A DNA stretch of 64,000 nucleotides from positions 310,001 to 374,000 of the forward strand of contig LUGG01000032.1 of the NCBI GenBank assembly GCA_001683735.1, written 5' to 3'. The notes beneath the pieces are model-generated. The model was given only the letters and a program-made list of their open reading frames with translations, was not told where the DNA came from and searched no databases. Origin of the DNA: Grifola frondosa. Lineage: Eukaryota; Basidiomycota; Agaricomycetes; Polyporales; Grifolaceae. Made by a program: the position numbers and the translations under genes. Below, one piece after another: positions 10,723 through 23,000 of this stretch (within the stretch, counting starts at the first letter, position 1; each line of letters opens with the position of its first letter).

Positions 10723-12350
10723 ATGTCTCAACATCAGGATCTCATTTGATTCGACGTCATTCATGAAAATTTCCAACACTTGTCGCCAAGGGCATATGCC
10801 TCCAAGGATGCAAGATTTGAAGCTGAGCGCGCCCTCGCACGATTAGCTCGCTCATGCACTGCTTTCTCTGACACCGCTCTTGATGTCTTATGGCGTGATG
10901 CACACGAACACTCCCTCTATGGTTTGCTTTCCTCGCTGGGAATAATCGTTCGTGTGCAGTATCAGGACAGGACTCACTGCGAGACACAAAGATCGTAAGT
11001 GCCTTGTATTGATGCCGTCGGACATTCATCAATTCTGCGCATAGGTTAAGTGCACGAACATATCCCCAAAATCCATTGTGCGATATCAAAAATACTTCAA
11101 CCGAATACGTTCGGTGTCGCTCACGTTGGAAGATGACTTCTTGTGGCTTCATCTGCCATACGAAGACGATAAACCTGTATTCCCATGTTTGGAATTTGCT
11201 GAAATGAGATTTATAGGACCTATCGACAGCAGGGTTTTGCGGCTCACTGTGCCATCTCTCTGTGCGCTCAGTCTGGAGTTCCGTTACAATTACCTATCAG
11301 ATCCTGAGGATGGAGCTTACGTTGCGCAAGTACAAGCTACCTTGAGCGATGTAGTTTCATCGGTTCCGCTCTTGGAATCGATGGCTATCACCGCCTGTTC
11401 CTCGATATCCTTGATGCCGATAATTGTTTTGGACCGCCTTCGCTATTTGGACGTCAAATACTACGTTTTAGAAGATGTTCTGGTTTTACGAGCTCTTTCT
11501 ATCATGAAGCATTTAACCACTCTCCTTCTCGCGCTTGCGCTTCCGCACCATGCGGAACTCTCTTTCCGCGGGTTCCCTGCATTACGACAACTGGAAGTGC
11601 AAGGATTATTGCACGACGTAGTTCTTCTGACTGCGACGCTCCATTCATCTCCCTCTCGAAAGTGTCGTGCTCCGTGGCTACAGTGGCGATCGAAGCACAC
11701 AGAATGTGTGGCAGTGCTGTGAGAACCTCCGATCCTGCTGTGCATCGACCCTGCGGTCTCTCGAAATGTCCTTCCGCCCTTTGATCTACTCCTCGGAGCC
11801 GAATCCCCTCATAGGATCCTCCTTCGGACCACTACTAGAGATCCGACATCTGCACGACATCGTGCTCAACTTTCACTCCTGGCGTTACCACTGTTCATCC
11901 TCGGATATCTGCGCGATGGCAGAGTCGTGGCCTGAGTTACGCACCCTAGCGGTGAGATGTACATTCTCCGGTATCCCTCCCAGCGTGATAGCGACTGCCG
12001 AGTTCGCGCGTCTATGTTCGAACTTGCAACGCTTGGAGTTCACGTGTCTGTCCTATCCAGACTCGATACCGCTGGACGAATACTCGCAGTCGTGCCATGG
12101 CTTGGAGAAATTTGTGGTTGACGATCTGTCTCCGCGGCAATTTTTCGAACACGACGGACCTCTACGCAAGCACATTGACGAGCAAGGAGAAGGCCTTGTG
12201 GACTTGGCTCGCTTTCTCGGCCGCGTTTTCCCCCGTATAGATGCTGCTCGTCTTTGCAATAAGACTGAGCTCCTCAGCGTTGATTATATAAACTGTATGG
12301 ACAAACTTTACGCACAGCTGTTGCAGTCTCTGGCGGATCACGATGATTGA
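10723..12350 (+). pseudogene. F-box / leucine-rich-repeat-like protein, broken
   Basis: The N-terminus is an F-box (FDVIHENFQHLSPRAYAS, then LARLARSCTAFSDTALDVLW). A long LRR-like region follows (ESMAITACSSISL; LRTLAVRC; LQRLEFTCL) and ends at a TGA at 12348-12350. F-box proteins recruit substrates to SCF ubiquitin ligases, and this family is greatly expanded in Agaricomycetes. Two lesions are visible. An in-frame TGA at 10747-10749 lies nine codons after the natural ATG at 10723, before the F-box. At about 11644-11646 there is one extra base, after which the frame continues with LESVVLRGYSGDRS. An intron near 10997-11044 separates the F-box exon from the rest. Length is about 470-500 residues, normal for the family. 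I infer a recent pseudogene; a sequencing error could explain the extra base but less easily the TGA. Confidence 0.7.
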
Positions 12351-12661
12351 AGCGACGTAGCAGAAGGAGTACGAGTTGACTCGAGATAGATAGCTGTCGC
12401 TGTGGTTTTCCGATAAGTTGTGGACAGTTAATGCTTCAATATCCCCCGTGAAAACCAGATTTTATCTCAAATCGAGATTCGCATGCATAGTCAAAGAATC
12501 AGCCTCTGCACCATCGTTAAGCGCAGGAGCCTCAGATCGATGAATATGTCATCTCAACAATAGACAATACATGTCAGAGTAGATCTGCATCATACATGTG
12601 AAATATACAAGTTCCGATTGTTTACTTTCCAAATTTCGCTTGATACTTTCATATTCTTCCT

Positions 12662-13941
12662 TTACACAGTCTCCTGCGGACGGGCGATCAGCTTCGTACC
12701 GCTGACTTGGTTATTCTTCAGCCTGTCCAGCCCAGCGATAATACCCTCCAGACCATTGGGTAGCACCTCGGCATGGTTCGGCTGGGTTATATTGCAGGCA
12801 TAGTCAGCAGTGCACTTCGCTGCCTGATCTCAAACTGCTGTAATTCACCTTAATCGCACCCTCCTCGATCAGCTGTGTAAGCTTCGAATAGAGGCTGACG
12901 CCCAAGGCACGATTATCTTCCCTGTGCACATTCCCGAACACGTTCACGATTTTCTTCTCGGGTGTCTTCTTCGCAGGGTCAATCTGGTCTGGAAGCGTGA
13001 GCACGATATGTCCTCCTGGTGCGAGAACGTCGTATCCGAGGTTCTCCGTGTCTGGCACCGAGATCGTGTCGTACACTAGTTCCACTGGAGCACGCGCGAC
13101 TTTGGCAACCTCGGCGCGGGCTGCTTCAGCAGACAAGTTCCGATCGATAACGTGCGTCGCCCCGAGCGAGGTAAGTAGAGTCGCGTTCTTGAGTGAGGCG
13201 GTAGTGATAATTGGAGAAAAACCAGAGAGTTTCGCAACTTGGATTACTACGTGATACGCGGCGTGAGATTCCGTTCAGTTCAAGGTAGTATGCGGGACTC
13301 ACCATACTGGCCTACAGATGAAGCTCCGCCAAGGATGAAGATGGGTTTGCCAGCGTATTTGCCCTTGCCACCCTCTTCCCATGGTGCGGCGAGTCTGACA
13401 CTCGTGCCTTTGTCACCCTTCTGGTTGTAGAGTGCAACGGTAGCGGTCGCCAACCCACAAGGAATAGATGCCGCTTCGTCAAGGGAGATATTGCTCGGGA
13501 GCTGGTAGCGAACTACTTAGATGTACAAATTGTTGTGAGCAAAGTGTGACGCGTACCTTGGCGGTGATTTCAGCGGGTACGATCGCGTATTGCTGGAATG
13601 TACCTTGTCTATTGTCGAACCATCCCTGGAAGAACCTATGTCAATCATTAGCATCTCCCGCACACCCTTGCAATCAAAATTCTCACACTTTATCTCCTTT
13701 GACGAAGGAGGTCACCCCTGCACCAACTTCTTCAACTATCCCTGCGGCGTCCGATCCAAGTACAGCAGGGAATTCCTCGACGAAATAGCCATATGCTTGA
13801 ATCTTCCAGTCGACAGGATTGAGGGCTGTAGACGTGATCTTGACAAGTAACTCGTTTTCATTCGGGTCGGCACTTCTCTTGTCTCCACAGCGAGCTTGCC
13901 TTGCTTGGACAGGATAACAGCGCTTTCTGTTGAGCAGGCAT
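12662..13941 (-). pseudogene. MDR-superfamily enoyl reductase / zinc-binding dehydrogenase-like, copy 1, two frameshifts
   Basis: The start is MPAQQKALL (ATG at 13939-13941). Later come a GroES-like fold (VKITSTALNPVDWKI, FPAVLGSDAAGIVEEVGAG), the nucleotide-binding segment FILGGASSVGQY, GYDVLAPGGHIVLTLPDQ, and a C-terminus ending ARPQETV at 12662. These are hallmarks of medium-chain reductases of the quinone/trans-enoyl reductase type, which use NAD(P)H and lack the structural zinc cysteines. At least four introns are visible. Two one-base deletions lie in the first exon, at about 13905-13921 and at the GGG run 13864-13866. The rest reads without stops and has normal splice sites. Copies 2 (47.1 kb) and 3 (51.8 kb) are close paralogues. 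Either a very young pseudogene or an intact gene with assembly indels. Confidence 0.75.
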
Positions 13942-13998
13942 GGTTTGTCTCTCTAATGCAAGACAATCTGTGGGATTCGGTTAGAGGAAAGCGTGGAA

Positions 13999-14193
13999 TC
14001 ACGACTGTGAGGACGCGTACTTTATATTGCCAGGTAGCTGGAATCCACCTGCAGCTCCGGATAAATAATTGATGAGAGCCTCATGATCGTCCTTATCCTC
14101 ACGCAATTGCGAGTTGCTGACAAAAATCTCTCCACATCGCGAACATTCCCAAAATTTCTCAGCCAATTCATGGCCTTGTACACGAGTCGTCAT
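13999..14193 (-). CDS. Short ORF with partial zinc-finger motif
   Basis: A 64-codon frame that starts with ATG and contains CSRCGEIFVSNSQL followed by DDHEALI. The spacing recalls a C2H2 finger, but the first histidine is replaced. It lies immediately upstream of MDR copy 1 on the same strand. It may be a remnant of a zinc-finger gene or a chance frame. Confidence 0.22.
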   Translation of the reverse strand: MTTRVQGHELAEKFWECSRCGEIFVSNSQLREDKDDHEALINYLSGAAGGFQLPGNIKYASSQS

Positions 14194-14416
14194 TACGACC
14201 TAGCAGGATTGCGCGATCTTCGTTCAGGGAGGTCTTACTAATTGCGTGCCAAATTGTTGCTTGGTAAGGACACTATCTAAAGTTAGATGAAGTTTCCTCG
14301 CATATATTTTCGATAAATCTTATAACTTACGGCCCTTAGAACTAACAATAACGAGTACAGCAGCGAACACCTGTACACATGTTCTTCTGTCGATGCGTGT
14401 CGAGCGGTTCATGACA

Positions 14417-14445
14417 GGGTCACAACAAGGACAATGTTGTGACCC
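14417..14445. repeat. Perfect inverted repeat, 11-base arms
   Basis: GGGTCACAACA and its exact reverse complement TGTTGTGACCC flank a seven-base spacer. It lies in the 450-base gap between the short zinc-finger-like ORF and the membrane-protein gene. It could be a dimeric regulator site or a hairpin. Nothing else is recognisable between 14194 and 14647. Confidence 0.6.
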
Positions 14446-14647
14446 CATGTCGCGTGGTGTGATATCTACGTGACCGATCGCGTTTCTGTCACTCTGAGTG
14501 GCGCGAACACTGACACGGATTTTGCACGAAGGCGATCAAACACTGCTATATTGTAAAACGCTATGGCTGACTATTCGCATGCATAAGTAAGCTTATAAAT
14601 GCACCACGAGTGAGCATGTTCCCCATTTCTAATACCGTCTCTCCGCC

Positions 14648-16191
14648 TTAGTCGGCTTCTACGACATCACCGTTTCCGAGCTCACGATCTACAATAAATA
14701 GCTCATCTTCGGCTATGGGACGTTCAGCAGATGGGGGTAAACTGTGATCCAGAGAGGCACCGAGTGGTTCGACGAACTGCGACATGAACCTGAGCGAGTC
14801 GGACTGCGAAAATGATCCGGGATCCGCGCCATGACTTGCTGATTGCTCGACTTCCGTAAGTTGAGGAGGAATCTGAATATAAGGATCAATGTGATTCTAT
14901 ACAGCAGATTATATCATATGTAAATGAATTGAGAGACTTTACACGAACATTTCCTCGAAATCTGTGATATAATAGGCTTCCTGTGATATTGTTAGACCAT
15001 CTTTCCTCTCTGTAAAAATGGAGAACTCACCTGTGTTTCAATGTGTGCTGCATTCATCGCGAGTAAAATGCTGGGTAATGGGTGTCAATGTGTGAGATAT
15101 GGAGGGAGGACAAGAAAGACATGCAGGAAGTACATGGTCCCTATCGGTATTCAAGTTCATGAGTAGCGTTTTGTCAAGTGACATATCCGATTTTCAGCGC
15201 AAGCCTTGATTTGAACCAAGACAGCACATCATGGCATCGCGGATCACAGTGCTTGATATCCTAGATATGGCTATATTACAGAATATTACCTTGATTACTT
15301 GAGTGGACCGCAACATAACCAATATGGGAAACTGGTGTGTCGATGAGAAATATGATAATTTCGGATTCATGTTTAAGAATTGGTAATGCAGCTGCTAATG
15401 GAGTTACTGGACAAGTAGCGCGGCATGAGTCTACAGACATGAAGTGAGTGAATTTGATGCGAAAAAGACGCGGACAATTTGATAGTCCGTAGATCGCACC
15501 TAAGCTTGGAAAGGTTATGTATGACTGTTCGATCGCCTGTCTGCCTCTAAATATTTCCAAAGCTCTGCAGCCCATGCAAATAGAATGCGCATATTTAATA
15601 ACGTTGATGCGAGCTGGCCGCCAGTAGCAGCATCCAAGGCACGCACTTCTACCCTGGGCGGATATGTTCGCCCTAATAGAAGTACATACATAGGACCAGA
15701 ACGATACCCAGTCGGGCAGCGCTTGCTTCATCGCGGAGAAGAGAGCGTACGACGCCGGCCCATGACCGGATTGATGAACGAGATTGACTTGGATATCTGA
15801 TGTCGATGTTGAATATCCAAAGAAAGGATAATATCGCCAAAATTGATGGAATGTAACAAATAAGGCCGCCTATTCCACCGAGGATCACAGCAGCTACGAG
15901 TGGCGGATATACAGTGTACAAGCGTCGTGCGGCAAATATAGCGAAAGCAGAATTAGCCGAGGAGGCAAACAAGAGAAAGAGAGATATGCCGATTAGCACC
16001 GAAATGCATGAGAGAATTTCTGAGCAGTGTTGCATCAGAAATTGGCATGGCGGTAAACGCGCTGTTCTTTGAGTAGCGTTGTTCCCTTCGCGAGGAAGTG
16101 GACTTCCAGATCGTTCTGTAGAAATAGTGGTCCAAAGGTCCTGTTCAGTACGACCATAACCAGTTTGTCCTGAAAATTTACCCGATGGCAT
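14648..16191 (-). CDS. Membrane protein of unknown function
   Basis: The first exon (ATG at 16191) has a hydrophilic start, then two or three membrane segments: ILSCISVLIGISLFLLFA, VYPPLVAAVILGGIGGLIC and YIPSILAILSFLWIF. A later exon near 15530-15660 encodes DAATGGQLASTLLNMRILFAW. The last exon ends at a TAA at 14648-14650 after an acidic, soluble tail (AEDELFIVDRELGNGDVVEAD). Several GT..AG introns are needed between them and I placed them only roughly. I do not recognise a family. A multi-pass protein with a cytosolic tail is the best description. Confidence 0.4.
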
Positions 16192-16911
16192 GTCAGAGGG
16201 ATCGAGTGCTTCTCTTGATTAGATTTATCGCACTAAAAAAGTCGTTCATTATATAATCTTCATGGAACGCAGAAACAGAGTGCTGACCGATAAGGGGCAC
16301 CACAGGGTGTTGACAAACCGCACTGAATTTGCCGTATGATGAAAGGCGGCACCGGCGTAGCAAGGCGACAGTTGAAAATTCGTTTGTGTCGTATTATTTC
16401 AGTCGTAAGATAGCGAACAAAGGAAAATGAGACCTATAGACATTAGATATGCAGAATTAGCCGAGCACAAATGTCATGTATGTCAACGCCAAGATCTGCT
16501 TGACAAACTGTGGCTTACCCGCTGAAGAGTTTGCACGGCCTAGTGGCAAATTACAACATGAATTTGTGTTTCCAAATACTATGATCTATCTGGGAGCCTA
16601 TGCTTCCGGCGCTGTTTGGCGAGACAGGGTCAAGCGGGCGTTTCAGAAGGACGGTGGCCGTCGACAACCTGCAGGCACTTGCCTTATACGGAAATTGACC
16701 GAATCGCCGCCACAATTACTGTACGACGTTCAACTTTCAATTTGCAGTTTGCCTTCAACTTCTTTCGGTAAAGATTTTCTTTGCTCGAGTCATTTAAAAA
16801 CTTACAAGTGAACATTCTGCATAGTTGACTATCAGGAGACTTTACTTCGGAAGTTTTGCACTTATCTCTGGTGACTGGTCTATCCGACTCTAGTTCAACA
16901 TCTTGTACATC
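16192..16911. other. Intergenic region between divergent genes
   Basis: The promoter region between the minus-strand membrane protein and the plus-strand glycosyltransferase-like gene. A 111-codon plus-strand frame at 16476-16811 shows no known motif. I see nothing else. Confidence 0.4.
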
Positions 16912-18738
16912 ATGTTGCGATCTCGGACTCCACGACACTCAGATTACTCAGGCTGGGGTGAAGATTATGTCGTTTCTGGAAACCATCTATTGAAGGTATC
17001 GCCGTGGCCTCAGGAACTGAACCGACCGTATCTTTTTCCTCGAAATAAAGGGAGGTATTGCACACATCGGAAGAGGCTTATCACTTCAATTCTCTTTGTG
17101 CTCTGTCTAGGTGTCTGGCTGCTTTTGTCTATTGTGCTTCGCGTTGGATCACCTTCAGTCCCTTCAAGAGGAACCCGCGGAAAAGACGGTTTACCTGGTG
17201 TCAATGGGTCTAGTGTGTCTGGAAGCGCTGCCTCGTCTCTAGCACCTATGGTAGACCGTGCTATACTGCAGAAATTGCATGGCTTGCAGACTGAGGATCC
17301 TGACGAACACCGGAACCCCAACAAACCTCTCAATTCTGATGAGAAGCCTCGCTGGCCACCCATCGTGACAGCTCTGCCAGAAGCCAGAATCGCAAGCTCA
17401 TCCTCCACTCACCTCGCGGGCGTCAGTACGGAAGCTCTGGATGCACAATTCTGCGAGAGTGCCCCTTGTCGACTCTTGCTACCACTCTCATTCCCTGAGC
17501 GTGAGCCGAAGGCCCAGGTCCATCTTGCACATGTCTTGTCCCTCGCCCGCTCCCTCAATCGCACACTTATTCTTCCAAACGTCGGCCATGGTCGTGTGGG
17601 CGCGTGCCAGAAGTGGGAATTCGACGCGTACTTCGATATTGCGAGTATTGTACGTACGAGTGGAGCATCGGTGATGATGATGGACGACTTCAAGACATGG
17701 GTGGACATGCGTCCCAAGAAGCCGGACGCGCAAATCATCGTCGTTGACGAGATCGCGACGGAGGAAGTACTGAAGGATGGAACGTCTTTTTTCGGTGATG
17801 GTGTCAATGTCGACGTCGGCGATATGCAGGACGGCGCCCTCAAGGGTGTCCGATGCCTCAAGTCGCGGTTCCGTCATATGCGTCTGGATGGTTTCTCACC
17901 TCTATCTGCGCACTTGATCTCTAGTGATCAGCACTCTTTCTGGTCTGCTAATAGTTCTCTCCTCGCTCGCGCATTGACTAGAGAGGACGTCCGACTGGCT
18001 GCTGTCCGTCATAATCAGGCTACTGGTGACGATTTGGCACTAGATGCACAATTTGGTCTTCAGCAAGAACCATTGCAGTCCCCCAGCTCTGCTTCTGACC
18101 CAGAAGTGTTCCTGCTCCAGTGGGATTCTCATCAAATAGCTTCAAGTGCTACGACGATTGAATACTCGTCAAAGCTCTGGACACTCGCAGACAAACTTGT
18201 GGCATCCTTGGGAACTTCCTTTCCGTACACTGGTACATGGAGAGAGTTCCCCCGCAGTGCTCCCGGCATGCGCGGAGGCACTTGTGGATACCTCGACGCG
18301 CTCCTGCTGGAGGGCGGTCTAGCGGAAGGCCTGAGGACTGTTTGGATCGCATCGGACTACCCCAGCCATTCTCAGGTTTGCCTGCAGAAACTAGCTTGAG
18401 GAAGACACCGCTAAAGGAGATATGGCCAGAGCACGAGGAAGCTGTTGGAATCGTGCGCGCGGCGTTCGGGCAGTCGGGTGAGCTGGCGGAATGGAAACTA
18501 ACAGGGTTCACGGAGGAATTGGCGAGATGAGCGAGTGTGATCTGGATGCAGTTGAGGATGAGAGGCTTCTTCTGCAGGATCCTGGATTTGTGGATATTTT
18601 GGAGAGGATGGTTGCCATGAAAGCTAATTTGTTCGTAAGAGTGCGAAAGGCTGCGGTCGTGTTGGGTATACTTTTCTTTTAAATTCCATTTCAGCCATAG
18701 TTGACAAGGCTTTACTAGGGCTTCAACAAAGCAAGTAG
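16912..18738 (+). CDS. Type II membrane glycosyltransferase-like protein (O-fucosyltransferase-like), 3' frame interruptions
   Basis: The ATG at 16912 opens a long uninterrupted exon. A cytosolic N-terminus is followed by one membrane anchor (ITSILFVLCLGVWLLLSIVL, residues about 57-77), a Ser/Pro-rich stem, then a lumenal domain with LARSLNRTLILPNVGHGRVG and CQKWEFDAYFD. That resembles GDP-fucose O-fucosyltransferase-like fungal proteins, which act in the Golgi or ER. Near the end, VWIASDYP is followed by a frame change at the C run 18360-18363. QPFSGLPAETSL and KLTGFTEELAR then continue the family sequence. Two more one-base shifts near 18530 and 18634 are needed to reach SAKGCGRVG and a TAG at 18736-18738. 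Without them the protein ends at 18399 (about 495 residues). Donor specificity is inferred. Confidence 0.6.
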
Positions 18739-19024
18739 TAGAGTTCAGATCAAACGTAGAAACAGGCGACATACCCAGGAACGTAGTGAGCCTATTCGGG
18801 TAACATCGTCATAGCACGTATGATTCAGAGATCGAAAGCAGTGAATACATAGCATAAGCGAGGCATGAAATGCTCATACTAAAATTTTGCGACAGACAGC
18901 CAACAAGCCAACATAAACACATCGCGGAAATAGCCCGACCGACCCGCCGCTCAACCAGCGGCCGCCCCACGCGCACTTATGATGCCCGCGACTCGAGAGA
19001 AAATGTAGCACTCTGCGTACACAT

Positions 19025-19579
19025 CTATTCCCTGGGAGCTCCCGACCGACACCAGCGAACTGTGGCCGGAACTCGCCAGGTGCACCGCCCTCCTTCTTCC
19101 GGTAGTCCTCGGTCGCCACGGGGTGCGCGGTAGGTGCCCTCGCCACCTCCGGGACGCACGCCTGCCGGGCGCGGGGGACGGACGGCCTTTTTGTGCGTGG
19201 CGGGCACAATCTCGTTCGGCAGGTTCAGCCTAATACGGAAACACTTAGAATGAAAGAGTGAAATTGAAAAAGCAAAATACGCACCACTCGCGGAGGTAGT
19301 CAACACCCTCGGGGGTGAGGACGTAGTAGTACCATTGCCAAGAGAACTGAGTCTTGACGAGGGCCCTTGGAGGTCAAGCTCTGCATGGCCTTGATGACTT
19401 CGAGGTTAGGCACATCGAGCTCTTCATGCTTCGGGGCATTGTAGTCCTTCTTGGCAACCAATACACCCTCTGCAGCGCAATGGCAGTCAATTTGAAGTAG
19501 TTGGCAAAGGAAAGGGGGAAAGCGGACCCTTGAAAAGAGACTCGTAGATGATGCGCCTGTGCGGCTTGGAGATTATCAT
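19025..19579 (-). CDS. RPS10: 40S ribosomal protein S10 (eS10), with indels
   Basis: The start [17 protein letters not shown] (ATG 19577-19579), then [50 protein letters not shown] and the Arg/Gly-rich tail ending GVGR...GAPRE at 19025 identify eS10, a small-subunit protein at the mRNA path. Length (about 150 residues) is normal. Two introns are visible, about 19475-19532 and 19232-19287. Three frame breaks interrupt the coding sequence: one extra base in GGGCCC at 19361-19366, a shift near 19110-19114, and one missing base at CCC 19041-19043. Because S10 is normally an essential gene, these are more likely sequence errors than inactivation, unless a second copy exists elsewhere. Confidence 0.85.
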
Positions 19580-20071
19580 AATGGGCGAAAGTGCTTAAGG
19601 GTCGGAAGCTGGGACAAAACCGAGTCCCGTCTAATCAATATCCCAGCAATAAGATAATTCGACTCACTGCGATACGTCGGTCGCACTTTTTCCGGCTGCA
19701 TTAAGATAGTAAGCTCCTCATCCAATAATCACCCCAACCACACTTGTCCGTCATCCAAATGGTCCGGCGTCCATCCAGCCTCTGGAATCATCGAAAATCC
19801 ACCAGAAAACCTCCTGGATACCACTGTAGACGTAGGAAGGCTGATTGACACACTTACATGGCGTGTAGGGGCAGCAAGGGCCTTGCAAATTTGTCTTGAA
19901 TCCGAGCGGGGACGATGGCGTTGATTTCACAGCCTATGAAATCGCAAGTGTCGTCTGCGCCACGTGCATGTTTCGGGGTCCCGACATTTTGGGACCCGGG
20001 AGCTCCACGGCACCATGCACGTGCCTTGAACCACCTTGCCAGCGCTAAAGCGTATTGTAGGTCGGTACAAA

Positions 20072-23000
20072 ATGTCTCGTATACCTCAGCCTTCCTCCTC
20101 TCGCTCGCCGAGCACACCCTCTCCATCGTCGGGATTACACCTGACGCCTGCCCAACCCAAGGCGCGCGCAAAGACGCCCACTCTACGCTCACAACCCAGT
20201 GTAAAGAGCCTCAAGGCTCCCCGATCCCCGTTCCCGTGAAATCTCCCGTTCGCGGTGCTCCTCCAATTCCTGACATAAGGCCTCCAACCCCGCAATCACC
20301 ATTAAGCATACGAGAGCAGATTGCCCTCAAGCGTGCTGAAGCGAAAAAGGTGACTGCGAAGCCTGATGCTCACAGTGCCTTGGACTTTGGTGGGCTGGAG
20401 GATGCTCTACCTTCTATCAAGAAAACCGAGAACGAGGATAACATAGACCTTGGTAGATGGTCTGTCAAAGAATCCATTGAACGTGCTCGTAGCTCAGGTG
20501 AGTCCTTTTCTTGATGCAGACATGCCAAGCAGTCTATCGTTGTGCGAAGTCCATTCTCCGCTCTCCGCATATCTCCATTTCTTGCAATTTCTTTAGGCCC
20601 GACAGAGCTGCTGGAGCATGTTATCCCTCATAGTCGTCACTCATGCAGTGATAAACGAATCTCTGCGATGGAGGTTTTCGTGGCGGCAACGTTTCGATTC
20701 TTACACAAGACTTCCTAACGTCTTTCGCGTCCGGGATATTGCAAAACCCCTTCAGTTACCTGAAAACCGTAGTTTTTGCGTTGTCTTGATGCGCATGCAC
20801 TAGGGGATCTTGCGCAGAAGTTATGGAGCAGTAAAGCATGTGATCATGATATGTGCGGAGTTAACACAAACTCGTTTACGAGGAGCTTGACGTGTCTGCA
20901 TTTGTCTCATATTATCTTGTTAGTCGGACTATGATATCCATTATTCAAGATCCTTTTCCAAGGAGTCATCAATCTCGCTTCTCGCGCTCTCCCTTGCATT
21001 CCCTCCGCCCTCTTCGAGATACACCTGGGGATCAAGCCAGAGCCTCTTAAATCCGTGCCGAATGAGCCACCTATTACTACATCTACCTCCGAGGATCTTC
21101 ACAGCCATCGCCGGGGAATCAGAATGCTCCTTCGTGGTATGAAGCGCAAGACCTAGAGGTCATTAAGGCATGGTCAAACGAAATCGTCGAAATCCAAGCG
21201 GAAATTTCGATGTTGGATCCCTCAAAACCGTCGATGTACGTCTGGCGCGATCACATTGATTCAGGTGATTGACTTCTCCCCAGCTCCACAACAACAAGAT
21301 CACAACACTTCCGGATAGCTTCGCAGACCTTACCGCGCTCACCGTGCTCGACCTGTCGCACAACGAGCTGATTACTCTGCCAGCCAATCTTTTTGCACTT
21401 CCTCATCTCACCACGCTGAACATATCTCACAATGCCCTAACCACCCTGCCGCTCCGTACGCCCTTTGCAGCCGCTGACTCGAACCCACTAGGACGTACGA
21501 CTGATCCACGCGGAGATTGGTTTTCCCAGAGCATCACACGTGCAACAACTCCTCTTCCACGACTCACTAAGCTTGATGCCTCCCATAATCTCCTTTCTGC
21601 GCCTGGGATTGATCATTCTCCCGGTAGCCTACCCATGCTCCTCGCAAAATTCGATCTTTCAGAAAATCCTCTCGGCAGATGCGACTCGCTTATATGCGCA
21701 CTCGCCCGCCTGGAAAGGCTGAGCGAACTACGCTTCGAGCGAGCAGACGTTGCAGACGACACCTTGCCTATTGGCATATTCTCGACTTTGAAAACCTCCT
21801 CGTCCGTCATATTTCCAGCTCTCAAACTACTACACCTAGGCGAGACGTTCGTCACGCGTCCTGCAATCGAAGCTACATTTGCGCCGACGATAATTAAACA
21901 AGCAGTTGAGTTTGAAGTGACGGCGGAGGAGCCGCCCGACGGTATTCTTCGCATTGTGCTTGGGAAGAAGATCATCAAAGAAGCATGGGAGGTGGAGGCT
22001 GAGCGTAGGGCGCAATTGAAGCTGCGTGGCGCACGCCAGGTTGTTGAAGACGGTTTAGTCTTTGGCAGCCGAGCGACTCCCACACGGAATGGGCAGGCTA
22101 TCGCAAAGGAGGCCATAAAGGAGGCTTGGGAGATCGAGGTAGAGCAAGGGCTTTTGACTGAGGGTGCACGAAGGCGGGCTAGAGCTGAGGCTGCCGCTGC
22201 TGCACAGACCGCTTCAGCATCCGCCTCGGCGTCGTCCACAGCGCGTGTCAATCTTGCAAAAAATCAGGAACCACAGAAAGAAGCCTGGGAGATTGAAGCC
22301 GAGCAAGGATTGTTGACCGCTGGAGCCCGCAGACGCGCCAGAGCTGCAGCTGCCCTTAGTGCCCAAGCATCACTCAAGCCTGAAACGCCGTCCGTACCAC
22401 CTCCAGAATCGACCACAACTTTTCCTACACCGTCGACCGTTTCTGCCGCGCTCTCCAACCCACAATATTACTCTTCTGCAACGCAGACGCTCACTCTACC
22501 TAAGTCTACGCCGCCTTCCAAGATTGCTCATGCTCGCTCATTTTCTCTTGCTGCATCCTCTTGGGGAAAATCAGCTTCTCCTGCAACTTCCGAGCTTACG
22601 CTGGCCATCCCTACTCCCAGTCTACCACTTGCCGTCATCGCTACGCAGCCCTTTGCGCAAACATTAAAGATCTTAATACTTGCCAACCGACGCAGCGACC
22701 CATCGTTCAGTCTGCCTACTATTTCTGGGACAGTTTTGCCTGCGCTAGAGGAACTCAGCTTGGAGGGTTGTAGCCTCGCCGACTCCGTTCCTGTGTCCCA
22801 TGTCAGTTCCTCGACGGATGGTGCAAATGAATTTATCTTGCCGCGGCCAAGTGAGCCGCTTTTGCCTCTTATTGCGAAGCTTTTCCCGAGTCTGCGGACG
22901 CTTGACCTCTCGTACAATGCCATAACCTCAGCTGCATTGACCGAAGACGCTCTCTCTTCTCTGATTCTCGCAGACGCCCATGATCCTGACGCAAATGTAG

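Noticed and set aside
12662..13941. A polyketide or other secondary-metabolite cluster around the enoyl reductase
   Set aside because: Neighbours are an F-box gene, a membrane protein, RPS10 and others. No synthase, P450 or terpene cyclase was seen; the 2OG oxygenase is 24 kb away.
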